A stretch of 35,740 bases of DNA from Armatimonadota bacterium (GCA_020028455.1 JAHZOA010000006.1:1-35740); one strand, 5' to 3'; counted from the first letter of the stretch, positions 24,294 to 31,115 are shown. Notes: generated by a model from the sequence alone, not told the origin. Program-made: numbers and translations.

Positions 24294-25258
24294 GCGGGCG
24301 GCAGGCCGTCCAGGTCCTTGCGCTCGCCGTCGTCCTCGTCGCCGCTGTCGCGTTCCCATTCTGGGCGAACCGCACCCAGCCGTACTATCTGCAGATCGCT
24401 ATCAACATCATCAGCTTTGCCATCCTGGCTCTCTCGTGGGACATGCTGGCCCGCACCGGCCAGCTGTCCCTTGCCCATGCGGCTTTCTATGGCTTGGGCG
24501 CCTACACGTCGGCACTCGTCACGACGCGGATGGGTCTTCCAATTTTCCTCGGCATGCTGCTGGGAAGCCTTGTTGCGGTGGTCGTTGCGGCAGGTCTGGG
24601 GATGCTGACGCTGCGGCTGCGGGGGATTTACTTTGCGATCGGCACGCTGGCCTTCAGCGAGACCCTCCGCGTGGTCACGAACCAGTTGCGGTTTACCGGG
24701 GGCGCTACAGGACTCGTGGTGCCCCCGCTGCTGGGCGGCCAGCGGGTGCCTCAGTATCTGCTCATCCTTGCGGTCCTGCTGCTCGCCGTCGTCGTGTCAT
24801 GGATGGTGAACCGATCCCGGTGGCACTTCGCATTTACGGCGATCCGCACCAACGAAGCGGTGGCCGGCGCCATGGGCGTGGACGTCGTGCGTTTTAAGGT
24901 CCTGGCCTTCATGATCAGCGCCTTCTTCGCCGGTATCACCGGCGCCTATTACGCACACGTGTTCTTGTTCATCAGCCCCATCGAGGTCTACAGCCTGGCC
25001 GTGTCTGTGGGCGCGCTCGTGGCACCAATTTTCGGCGGCCTGTACACGACCGCCGGCCCGATATTGGGAGCGGTGGTATTGCGAGTCGGCGAAGAGATCT
25101 TGCGGTCCACGGTCCAGCGCGGGTATCCCATCATCTACGGCCTCATCCTTGCCCTCGTCATCCTGTACATGCCGCGCGGACTCATCGGGGTCTGGGCCTC
25201 GGTGAAATCCGGCCTGGCAACGGGTCGGAAGGAGACACGTGAGCCTGCTGGTCCTTGA
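24290..25258 (+). CDS. livM: Branched-chain-type ABC transporter permease LivM
   Basis: The 322-residue protein has about nine to ten membrane helices and LivM hallmarks. These are SFAILALSWDMLARTGQLSLAHAAFYGLGAY near the N-terminus, LRLRGIYFAIGTLAFSE, and the cytoplasmic EAA-like loop AIRTNEAVAGAMGVDVVRFKVLAFMISAFFAGITGAYY. It pairs with LivH. I place the start at ATG 24290, overlapping the livH stop as ATGA; the frame is open far upstream, but that part is antisense-like and not homologous. The 3' end overlaps livG by 20 bases. Confidence 0.93.
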   Translation: MSGRQAVQVLALAVVLVAAVAFPFWANRTQPYYLQIAINIISFAILALSWDMLARTGQLSLAHAAFYGLGAYTSALVTTRMGLPIFLGMLLGSLVAVVVAAGLGMLTLRLRGIYFAIGTLAFSETLRVVTNQLRFTGGATGLVVPPLLGGQRVPQYLLILAVLLLAVVVSWMVNRSRWHFAFTAIRTNEAVAGAMGVDVVRFKVLAFMISAFFAGITGAYYAHVFLFISPIEVYSLAVSVGALVAPIFGGLYTTAGPILGAVVLRVGEEILRSTVQRGYPIIYGLILALVILYMPRGLIGVWASVKSGLATGRKETREPAGP

Positions 25259-25982
25259 CGGGGTGACCAAGGCCTTCGGCGGTCTCGTGGCCGTGGACGG
25301 CCTCTCGCTCGATGTGCGTCCGGGCGAGATCTTCGCGCTGATCGGGCCGAACGGGGCCGGAAAGTCGACCACGTTCAATCTCATCTCCGGATTGCTGGGT
25401 CCGGATCGGGGCCGCATCGTTCTTGACGGCGCTGACATTACTGAGATCACGCCTGCGTCCCGCGCACACCTGGGAATCGGCCGGACCTTTCAGCTGATGC
25501 AGCCGTTCCACGACATGACCGTCGTAGAGAATGTCATGACGGGTGAATTGTTCGGTCACACTGTCCCCAAGTCGCTGGCCGAAGCGCGGCGCGATGCGGA
25601 GGCCATCTGCCACATGGTCGGCCTCGACCAACTCGTGAATCGGGACGTCACCGGCCTGGGCGTCGCGAACCTGAAGCGGCTGGAAATTGCCCGGGCCCTG
25701 GCCACGCACCCGAGGCTGCTGCTGCTGGACGAAGTGATGGCCGGGCTGACGCTGACCGAAGCCCGCCAGGCGGTGGCCGTGATCCGGCAGGTCAGAGAGA
25801 CCGAGGTCACTGTGCTGCTGATTGACCACGTGATGAGCAGCGTGCGGGACCTCGCCGACCGTGTCGCCGTGTTGAACTTCGGCAAGAAGATCGCTGAAGG
25901 TAGTTTCCAGACTGTCGCGGCGGATCCAGATGTGATCGAGGCGTATCTCGGAACGGAAGAAGGGGACACCCATCAGCACTGA
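25239..25982 (+). CDS. livG: Branched-chain-type ABC transporter ATP-binding protein LivG
   Basis: The 247-residue ATPase has Walker A GPNGAGKST at 36-44, a Q-loop around RTFQLMQPFHDMTV, and Walker B LLLLDEVMAGLT with the LivG-type EVMAG continuation. A switch His in LLIDHVM and the C-terminal VIEAYLGTE typical of LivG are also present. The ABC signature, usually LSxGQ, is replaced by LGVANLKRLEIARAL. Some LivG homologues I know share this loss, so the partner LivF may supply the only full signature. GTG 25239 is preceded by AAGGAG; the gene overlaps livM by 20 bases and livF by about 11 bases. Confidence 0.92.
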   Translation: MSLLVLDGVTKAFGGLVAVDGLSLDVRPGEIFALIGPNGAGKSTTFNLISGLLGPDRGRIVLDGADITEITPASRAHLGIGRTFQLMQPFHDMTVVENVMTGELFGHTVPKSLAEARRDAEAICHMVGLDQLVNRDVTGLGVANLKRLEIARALATHPRLLLLDEVMAGLTLTEARQAVAVIRQVRETEVTVLLIDHVMSSVRDLADRVAVLNFGKKIAEGSFQTVAADPDVIEAYLGTEEGDTHQH

Positions 25983-26694
25983 CGGTGCACTGCTGCATCT
26001 CGGTGGGATCCACGCCGGATACGGCCGCATCCAGGTATTGTGGGATGTCCGTCTGCGCGTGAATCCTGGCGAGATCGTCTGCTTGGTCGGTGCGAACGGT
26101 GCCGGAAAGACGACGCTGCTGCGGGCGATTACCGGTGTGCTGCCGCCGCGGGGAGAGGTTGCGTTTGAAGGCCGGTTGATCACAGGACGCCCCACCGCGG
26201 CGATCGCGCGCATGGGCATTGCGCATGTGCCGGAGGGGCGCCAGCTGTTTCCCGCGATGTCGGTGCGCGACCACCTCGAGCTGGGCGCGGCCTTTGTGCC
26301 TGGTGCCTGGGAACGCCGCGAGAAGACGACGGAGGAGATCTTCACGCTCTTCCCTAGGTTGCATGAGCGGCAGCACCAGCTCGCTGGCACGATGAGCGGT
26401 GGTGAGCAGCAGATGCTGGCGGTGGCCAGAGCGTTGATGGCGCGGCCGAAGCTGCTGCTGGTGGATGAGCCATCTCTTGGGCTGGCCCCGGTGCTGGTAC
26501 AGACGCTGTTTCGCACGCTGCAGGAGATCAACCGGCACGGTCTGACGGTACTTCTCGTCGAGCAGAACGTCCGGCAAACTCTGCAGATGGCTCATCGCGG
26601 CTACGTCATCGAAAACGGGCGCATTGTGCTGGAGGGCACCGGCTCAGAGCTGCTCGCAAACGAGCATGTGAAGGTCGCGTACCTGGGACTATGA
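25972..26694 (+). CDS. livF: Branched-chain-type ABC transporter ATP-binding protein LivF
   Basis: The ATPase has the A-loop tyrosine in IHAGYGRIQVL, Walker A GANGAGKTT, the LivF-type VPEGRQLFPAMSVRDHLELGA, a complete signature MSGGEQQMLAVARAL, and Walker B LLLVDEPSLGLAP. It ends with NEHVKVAYLGL. The first canonical start codon in frame is TTG 26038, but that would delete the first strand and the A-loop. Between the upstream stop (25933-25935) and 26038 there is no ATG, GTG or TTG. AAGGGG at 25960-25965 is six bases before an in-frame ATC at 25972, giving a 240-residue protein of normal length; CTG 25990 is another option. Coordinates use 25972 and the start is uncertain. Confidence 0.88.
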   Translation: MSTDGALLHLGGIHAGYGRIQVLWDVRLRVNPGEIVCLVGANGAGKTTLLRAITGVLPPRGEVAFEGRLITGRPTAAIARMGIAHVPEGRQLFPAMSVRDHLELGAAFVPGAWERREKTTEEIFTLFPRLHERQHQLAGTMSGGEQQMLAVARALMARPKLLLVDEPSLGLAPVLVQTLFRTLQEINRHGLTVLLVEQNVRQTLQMAHRGYVIENGRIVLEGTGSELLANEHVKVAYLGL

Positions 26695-27479
26695 ATCCCC
26701 CTACACTCGAAGGAAAAGTGTCGATCGTGACGGGCGCGGGCTCCGGGATCGGGCGGGCCATTGCCCTGGCGCTGGCCGAAGCGGGCGCGGCAGTCGACGT
26801 GGCCGATCTCGATGAGAAACGCGCAGAGCACGTCGTGCGCGAGATTGAGGGTGGGGGCGGACGTGCCGCAGCCACGTCGGTCGACGTCTCCGATTCGACG
26901 TCTGTGCGCGCGATGGTCGACGTTGTGGCGCAAACATTCGGTCCCGCCGATATCCTCGTCAACAACGCCGGGCTACAGTACGTGGCGCCGATCACCGAGT
27001 ATCCCGAGGAGAAGTGGCATCGTCTGGTCGGGGTCATGTTGACCGGTACATTCCTGTGCACCAAGTACGTGCTGCCGGCCATGATCAACCGGCGGTGGGG
27101 GAGGATCATCAACATCGCATCGGCCCACGGGCTCGTGGCGTCGCCGTTCAAATCTGCCTATGTCTCATCGAAACATGGCATCGTCGGTTTTACGAAGGTC
27201 GCGGCGTGGGAGGTTGCGGAATCCGGCGTCACCGTCAACGCGGTGTGCCCCGGGTACGTCCGCACCCCACTTGTGGAGAGCCAAATCGCCGACCAGGCGC
27301 GGGTGCATAGGATTCCTGAAACAGAGGTGGTCGAAAAGATCATGCTCCAGCCCGCGGCAATCAAGCAGTTGATCGAACCGGAGGAAGTCGCGGCGCTGGT
27401 CAGATACCTGTGCACCGATGAAGCCCGGATGATTACCGGTGCTGCGTTGAGCATCGACGCCGGATGGACTGCCCGATAA
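26691..27479 (+). CDS. bdhA: 3-hydroxybutyrate dehydrogenase (SDR family)
   Basis: The 262-residue short-chain dehydrogenase interconverts (R)-3-hydroxybutyrate and acetoacetate with NAD. The cofactor motif TGAGSGIG is at 14-21, NNAG at 91-94, and the catalytic Ser144, Tyr157 and Lys161 in NIASAHG and AYVSSKHG. The run NAGLQYVAPI, VMLTGTFL, SAHGLVASPFKSAYV and CPGYVRTPLV with the IADQA block is characteristic of 3-hydroxybutyrate dehydrogenases rather than acetoacetyl-CoA reductase PhaB. It starts with ATGA overlap to livF and lies directly before the PHA synthase, so it fits mobilisation of PHB monomers. Confidence 0.92.
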   Translation: MNPPTLEGKVSIVTGAGSGIGRAIALALAEAGAAVDVADLDEKRAEHVVREIEGGGGRAAATSVDVSDSTSVRAMVDVVAQTFGPADILVNNAGLQYVAPITEYPEEKWHRLVGVMLTGTFLCTKYVLPAMINRRWGRIINIASAHGLVASPFKSAYVSSKHGIVGFTKVAAWEVAESGVTVNAVCPGYVRTPLVESQIADQARVHRIPETEVVEKIMLQPAAIKQLIEPEEVAALVRYLCTDEARMITGAALSIDAGWTAR

Positions 27480-27499
27480 CTCCAACGGAGGTACGGTGA

Positions 27500-28576
27500 A
27501 TGCCCGAACGCCTTGCTGATGACACGGCCCGATGGCAAGAGGAGATGCAGCGCAATGCGCAGCGCATGACCAACTTTGCCACCCTGATGCTGAATCCGGC
27601 ACCGGCAGTTGTCGGCGCAACTCCCCGCGAGGAGATCTACCGGAAAGGCAAAGCGCGACTCTATCGTTATGTATCCTCCAAGTCGCGGCACGTACCGCTG
27701 TTATTCGTTCCCAACCTCGGGCTGAGCCGGCCATACGTCTTCGATCTGACTCCGGGAGGGAGTTTCATCGAATATATGACCGGCCACGGATTCGATTTCT
27801 ATCTGCTGGACTGGGGGCAGTTCGGCCCGGAGGATCGCGATCTGACGATGGGCGAGTGCATTACCCGGGTCCTGCCCCGGATGGTCCGGAAGGTGCTGGA
27901 CACCTCAGGTGCTGAGCAGCTCTCGATGCTGGGATACTGCATGGGCGCCACGCTCACCGCATCGTATCTCGGCCTGGAGCCCGAGTCCCCCGTAGTCTCG
28001 TTCATCAACATGGCGGGGCCGATCGATTTCGCGAAATCGGGTCTCTTCGGCGTGTGGCTCGACAAGCGGTATTTCGATGCGGACAAAGTCGTGGATGCAT
28101 TCGGACAGCTCCCGGTCGAGATGGTTATGGCGGGGATGAAGCTCCTCAAGCCGACCATGGAATTCACCTCGCGTCTCAACCTGTGGTGGAACCTCTGGAA
28201 TAAGGATTACATTGACGGCTTCAAAGCCCTCAATCAGTGGGCCAACGATTACGAGCCCATGCCCGGCGAGTTTTTCCGGGAGTGGATCAAGTCGTTCTAC
28301 CAGGACAATCGGCTGATTCGAGGTGAGTTGCGCTATGCCGGTCGGCCGGTCCGCCTGCAATCTGTTCGGTGCCCCGTGCTGGCCGTTGGAGCAAAGGAGG
28401 ACCACATTGTGCCGGCGGAAAGCGTGAGGGCGCTGCTTGAGGTCGTGGGAAGCACGGACAAAGAGTACCTCGAGCTCCCCGGCGGACATATCTCGCTCAT
28501 CGCCGGGCGCAGCGCCCCGGTTCACTGCTGGCCTAAGATACACAGCTGGCTGGTTGAGCACGATACAGCGGGGTGA
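27500..28576 (+). CDS. phaC: Class III-type poly(3-hydroxyalkanoate) synthase, catalytic subunit PhaC
   Basis: PhaC polymerises (R)-3-hydroxyacyl-CoA into PHA at the granule surface. The 358-residue length is that of class III synthases (about 355), much shorter than class I. The lipase-like box GYCMGA gives Cys147, and the rest of the triad is Asp301 (KEDHIVP) and His330 (PGGHISL). These are near-identical positions to the well-studied Allochromatium enzyme (Cys149, Asp302, His331). A conserved tryptophan-rich block (LNLWWNLWNKDYIDGF) follows the cap region. GGAGG precedes ATG 27500. The next gene provides a PhaE-like partner four bases downstream, as class III enzymes require. Confidence 0.96.
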   Translation: MPERLADDTARWQEEMQRNAQRMTNFATLMLNPAPAVVGATPREEIYRKGKARLYRYVSSKSRHVPLLFVPNLGLSRPYVFDLTPGGSFIEYMTGHGFDFYLLDWGQFGPEDRDLTMGECITRVLPRMVRKVLDTSGAEQLSMLGYCMGATLTASYLGLEPESPVVSFINMAGPIDFAKSGLFGVWLDKRYFDADKVVDAFGQLPVEMVMAGMKLLKPTMEFTSRLNLWWNLWNKDYIDGFKALNQWANDYEPMPGEFFREWIKSFYQDNRLIRGELRYAGRPVRLQSVRCPVLAVGAKEDHIVPAESVRALLEVVGSTDKEYLELPGGHISLIAGRSAPVHCWPKIHSWLVEHDTAG

Positions 28577-28580
28577 GAGT

Positions 28581-29105
28581 ATGGCCACAAAGACCGGGCC
28601 GGAAGCACTACTAGAATTTTGGAAGCAACAAATGGGAGAAGGGAATATCTGGCGCCCGTTCATGGACCAGGGGATTGCCGCCTGGGCGGCGCTCATGGCT
28701 CGAGGACCGGTCAGCCCTGACCTCATGGCGCAGTGGAAGCAGTTCCTGGACGAGTGGATTGCGGCGTGGGGGAAAGCCCTCGAGCAAGCCATGGGAACCG
28801 AAGCCTTCGCGCAGGCGCTTGGGAGATACCTCGAGCAGTGGACCGCCGTACAGGCGACAGCGCAGAAAGCCTCGGCCGACATGGCGCAGGCGCTTGGAAT
28901 GCCATCCCGCGCTCAGCTGTCGAATGTCGTACGTCAAGTCACGGATATGGAGGAGCGGATCGAAGTGCTTACGGATCAGGTCGGCGCGCTCGCGTCGCGG
29001 ATCGAATCACTCATCCATGGCAGCACCCCAACCCGCACACAGTCCAGGGCGACACGCCGCCGTGGGCAGCGACGCGCCGCCCACGGGGGGAAGAAGCGAC
29101 GATGA
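28581..29105 (+). CDS. phaE: PhaE-like PHA synthase subunit / phasin-like protein
   Basis: The 174-residue protein is helical and tryptophan-rich at the N-terminus (EFWKQQM, MDQGIAAWAALM, QWKQFLDEWIAAWGKALEQAMG). The segment MPSRAQLSNVVRQVTDMEERIEVL at about 113-136 resembles the C-terminal MPTR-x-helix region of PhaE. A coiled coil is likely at 118-150, and a Lys/Arg-rich tail (152-174) could bind DNA or the granule. Its position between phaC and phaR supports a role as the accessory subunit of class III synthase. It is about half the length of classical PhaE, so phasin-like granule protein is the alternative. ATG 28581 has GGTGAGAG upstream. Confidence 0.7.
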   Translation: MATKTGPEALLEFWKQQMGEGNIWRPFMDQGIAAWAALMARGPVSPDLMAQWKQFLDEWIAAWGKALEQAMGTEAFAQALGRYLEQWTAVQATAQKASADMAQALGMPSRAQLSNVVRQVTDMEERIEVLTDQVGALASRIESLIHGSTPTRTQSRATRRRGQRRAAHGGKKRR

Positions 29106-29545
29106 AGCGCGTTCTCAAACGATACTCAAACCGAAAACTCTACGACATCCAGGAGAGTCGGTACGTGACGCTGGAGGACGTGGCAGAGATGATCCGGAAC
29201 GGCAGGGACGTGTCCGTGGTCGACGCCGACACGGGTGAGGATCTCACTGCGATGATCCTCACAGAAATCCTAGTTGAGGCTGCGCGGAGTCGGCGCGCGA
29301 GCCTGCCCGCCGCGTTCTTGTCGCAGCTCATCAGATACGGAGATGCCTGGGACGAGTTTGCGCAAAAAAGCCTGCGCGCCAGTATGGGAGCAGTTGCGAC
29401 GAGTCAGCGGGAGTTCGAGCGAATCTTCCAAGAGTGGGCGACCCACACGGGGCTGTCCGTGTCCGACGAACGGCAGGCGCGGAAGGCGAGAAAGCAAAAA
29501 ACGAGAGGCAGGTCGACTGCCTCTCGTCCTCGCGCGCGTCGTTAG
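29102..29545 (+). CDS. phaR: PHA accumulation regulator PhaR
   Basis: The 147-residue protein opens with the PHB/PHA accumulation regulator DNA-binding domain: KRYSNRKLYDIQESRYVTLEDVAEMIRNG (residues 6-34), then DVSVVDADTGEDLTAMILTEIL. PhaR proteins bind PHA granules and also promoters of phasin and phaR genes; when granules form, the repressor is titrated away and phasin is made. The C-terminal tail is very basic. The start overlaps the phaE stop as ATGA. The last codons overlap the end of the convergent phasin gene and contain that gene's terminator hairpin. The adjacent paired sites at 29822-29866 are candidate targets. Confidence 0.95.
   Translation: MKRVLKRYSNRKLYDIQESRYVTLEDVAEMIRNGRDVSVVDADTGEDLTAMILTEILVEAARSRRASLPAAFLSQLIRYGDAWDEFAQKSLRASMGAVATSQREFERIFQEWATHTGLSVSDERQARKARKQKTRGRSTASRPRARR
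29495..29527 (-). terminator. Terminator of the phasin gene, embedded in phaR
   Basis: ACGAGAGGCAG (29501-29511) and its perfect complement (29517-29527) enclose a five-base loop. On the minus strand the hairpin is followed by TTTTTT (29501-29496). It lies about 15 bases beyond the phasin stop and inside the coding sequence of the phaR C-terminal tail. Confidence 0.85.
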
Positions 29546-29778
29546 CCCTGAGCCGGGGTGTAGAAGCGAAGCCAGTAATCTCGTGCTTCCGTTACGGCGT
29601 CTGCCGCCGCCAGCTGGAGCTCCGAGTACAGCCGGATCCCTTCTTTGGCTGTGGCCGCAGAGACCACCGCAAGCTGGTCGAAGATGTTCTGGCCGGCCTG
29701 CGCCCACAGGTTGATGAGGTCGCGGTTCTTAGCGCTGGATTCGACGAACACTTCCTGCGTCTTTCGAGCTGTTTTCAT
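29542..29778 (-). CDS. Small phasin-like PHA granule protein
   Basis: The 78-residue protein is one amphipathic helical block (NLWAQAGQNIFDQLAVVSAATAKEGIRLYSELQLAAADAVTEARDYWLRF) of the kind found in phasins, which coat PHA granules. It has no membrane segment and no cysteine. Phasins are usually 110-190 residues, so this is a short version; homology is suggested by composition and context, not by a motif. ATG 29778 follows AAAGGAGG on the minus strand, and a consensus promoter lies upstream. It is divergent from the phaJ-like gene and convergent with phaR (4-base overlap), which matches phasin genes under PhaR control. Confidence 0.75.
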   Translation of the reverse strand: MKTARKTQEVFVESSAKNRDLINLWAQAGQNIFDQLAVVSAATAKEGIRLYSELQLAAADAVTEARDYWLRFYTPAQG

Positions 29779-29815
29779 GGATCGGCCTCCTTTGAGGCAA
29801 TTGACGTGTAAGAGA

Positions 29816-29844
29816 AATATAACGCACCGCGTCATAACTGTCAA
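29816..29844 (-). promoter_or_regulatory. Consensus sigma-A promoter of the phasin gene
   Basis: On the minus strand TTGACA (29844-29839) and TATATT (29821-29816) are separated by exactly 17 bases. The spacer contains the whole of the first ACGC-N3-GCGTCA site, directly abutting the -10 box. Confidence 0.85.
29822..29834. promoter_or_regulatory. Operator-like site 1, ACGC-ACC-GCGTCA
   Basis: The core ACGC-N3-GCGT is a perfect palindrome with an extra TNACGC/GCGTCA flank pairing. It occupies the spacer of the phasin promoter, the position of a repressor site. A second copy lies exactly 32 bp away. Confidence 0.65.
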
Positions 29845-29853
29845 GAAAACTTT

Positions 29854-29866
29854 ACGCGATGCGTCA
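29854..29866. promoter_or_regulatory. Operator-like site 2, ACGC-GAT-GCGTCA
   Basis: This has the same core and the same non-palindromic CA extension as site 1, in the same orientation, 18 bases before the phaJ-like start codon. The 32-bp phase, about three helical turns, would put both sites on the same DNA face. PhaR is the obvious candidate ligand, by inference from context. Confidence 0.6.
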
Positions 29867-29883
29867 AATTGGGAGGTCGGCAC

Positions 29884-30294
29884 ATGAGGGAGTTCCGCCC
29901 GGGACAACGAGCTTCGGTCACCAAAACGATTTCTGAAGCCGACGTCTACGCATTCGCGGGGATTACTGGTGATTTCAACCCACTGCACGTCGACGCGGAA
30001 TTTGGCCGGCGCAGCCGGTTTGGGGAGCGGATCGCGCATGGGATGCTCACGGCCGGGTTGATCTCCGCCGTGCTCGGGATGAAACTCCCCGGGCCCGGAG
30101 GCATTTTCCTCGGGCAGACCTTGCAGTTTCTGAAGCCTGTCAAATTCGGAGACACGATTACGGCTGAGGTCGAGGTCATCTCTTACCGGAGTGAAAAGCG
30201 AATCCTCACCCTAAGGACGTCCTGCACGAACCAGCGGGGCGAACAGGTGATCGGGGGGGAGTCGGTGTTGATGGTGGACCCGGATGAGAATTAG
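29884..30294 (+). CDS. phaJ: MaoC-type (R)-specific enoyl-CoA hydratase, PhaJ-like
   Basis: The 136-residue hot-dog protein hydrates trans-2-enoyl-CoA to (R)-3-hydroxyacyl-CoA, linking beta-oxidation to PHA synthesis. The hydratase-2 motif GDFNPLHVD gives Asp30 and His35, matching the Asp31/His36 pair of the Aeromonas enzyme. RIAHGMLTAGLISAVLG and the GQTLQFLKPV strand complete the family pattern. GGGAGG precedes ATG 29884, seven bases away. The gene is divergent from the phasin gene and shares its regulatory region. No phaA or phaB gene is present in the window, so this hydratase may be a main monomer supplier here; that is inference. Confidence 0.9.
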   Translation: MREFRPGQRASVTKTISEADVYAFAGITGDFNPLHVDAEFGRRSRFGERIAHGMLTAGLISAVLGMKLPGPGGIFLGQTLQFLKPVKFGDTITAEVEVISYRSEKRILTLRTSCTNQRGEQVIGGESVLMVDPDEN

Positions 30295-30339
30295 TCAAGG
30301 CTTGCTAAATATCAGTTAAATGTTGCGCCGTTGCTGCGG

Positions 30340-30666
30340 ATGGGTACAATAGACAGGACGCGGGAACAAACAGAACAAGAAATCCGTCTTATCGGACGGA
30401 ACTACCACGAGGCGGTGAACGGATTGGCGAGAGCGGCTACACGAACGGCAACCCGGACCCCAGCTCGGGCCAGGCCAAAGGCATCGGCCCGGAAGGCCCG
30501 CAAATGGCTCCTCGAGCGTTGTCCGCACGGGCTTATGAGGGGTACCTGTGCGATCTGCCTCCAGATCGAGGATGAAACCATCGATCTGCAGACCGGCAAA
30601 CTAGCGCCAGAAGAGCGCGTGGGCAAGCGGGCGGTAGAGGAAGAAGAGGAAGAAGAGGAAGATTAA
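30340..30666 (+). CDS. Hypothetical protein with a Cys/His cluster and acidic tail
   Basis: The 108-residue protein (from ATG 30340) has an N-terminal helical region, an Ala/Arg/Thr-rich basic linker (residues ~30-55) and a compact CPHGLMRGTCAIC segment that could bind a metal. It ends in a run of nine acidic residues encoded by GAGGAAGAA-type repeats. I do not recognise the family. The start is uncertain: TTG 30331 is in frame upstream, and GTG 30415 downstream. A TACAAT box at 30345-30350 would put transcription inside the ORF and favour the later start. The charge pattern, basic middle and acidic end, suggests a nucleic-acid-associated protein, but this is a guess. Confidence 0.5.
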   Translation: MGTIDRTREQTEQEIRLIGRNYHEAVNGLARAATRTATRTPARARPKASARKARKWLLERCPHGLMRGTCAICLQIEDETIDLQTGKLAPEERVGKRAVEEEEEEEED

Positions 30667-30684
30667 GTCGGCCGAGGGATACTG

Positions 30685-31002
30685 TTGCGGCGATTGTGGC
30701 AGAGGTTGCGGGGAGCGGTGAAGTGGGTGCTCGACAGGCCGATCGGTATCGAGCGCAAAGCGAACCCGCTCGACACGCTCTACCACCGCCAGATGCCCCC
30801 GCGGCTCGGGTTCAACTGGCTTGCGCTGGTCCTCGGACCCTTTTGGTATTTCTTCGTTGGGATGTGGGTGCTCGGAGCCATCTTGCTGAGCATCGCGTTT
30901 CTCAGCGGTGGACTCCTTGCGCCGTTTGTTTGGATCTATGCCGGACTGAAAGCGAATGAGGACCTGCTAGATTACCGGATAATGCAGAGAAGCTTCTACT
31001 AG
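30685..31002 (+). CDS. Small membrane protein, DUF2628-like
   Basis: The 105-residue protein has a basic N-terminus, the block FNWLALVLGPFWYFFVGMW (residues ~43-61) and two or three hydrophobic helices to residue ~85. It ends with ANEDLLDYRIMQRSFY. The N-W-x-A-x-x-x-G-P-x-W-Y-x-x-x-G-M-W pattern is that of DUF2628 membrane proteins, whose function is unknown. The start is TTG 30685 with GAGGG six bases before it; GTG 30721 is an alternative. It follows the previous hypothetical gene by 18 bases and may be co-transcribed. Element C begins two bases after its stop and contains a terminator. Confidence 0.65.
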   Translation: MRRLWQRLRGAVKWVLDRPIGIERKANPLDTLYHRQMPPRLGFNWLALVLGPFWYFFVGMWVLGAILLSIAFLSGGLLAPFVWIYAGLKANEDLLDYRIMQRSFY

Positions 31003-31003
31003 A

Positions 31004-31101
31004 CTACGGGATAAAGGGATAAGGGGATAAAGGGATTAGGTGAAAGCCTAGTCCTTTTTGCTTTACTTATCCCCTTATCCCTCTCTCCCATTATCCCGTA
31101 G
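31004..31101. repeat. Inverted four-unit octamer repeat element (element C)
   Basis: The left arm is CTAC followed by four octamers (GGGATAAA, GGGATAAG, GGGATAAA, GGGATTAG; 31008-31039). The right arm (31066-31097) is four octamers ending TCCC, followed by GTAG. The left arm differs from that of element A, 24 kb away, at only two of 32 bases. The centre contains an intrinsic terminator. The right end abuts the -10-like TATACT (31102-31107) of the tRNA gene. Confidence 0.9.
31033..31059 (+). terminator. Intrinsic terminator inside element C
   Basis: GGATTAGG (31033-31040) pairs with CCTAGTCC (31047-31054, one G-T pair) around a six-base loop, followed by TTTTT (31055-31059). It uses the last repeat unit of the left arm as its upstream stem. 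Confidence 0.8.
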
Positions 31102-31115
31102 TATACTTTTCGCGT

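Noticed and set aside
18723-27479. Possible oleABCD olefin-synthesis cluster (condensing enzyme, hydrolase, AMP ligase, SDR).
   Set aside because: The SDR is clearly of the 3-hydroxybutyrate dehydrogenase type, the ligase has standard acyl-CoA synthetase motifs with its catalytic lysine, and the condensing enzyme lacks the OleA-type Asn; transporter genes also intervene.
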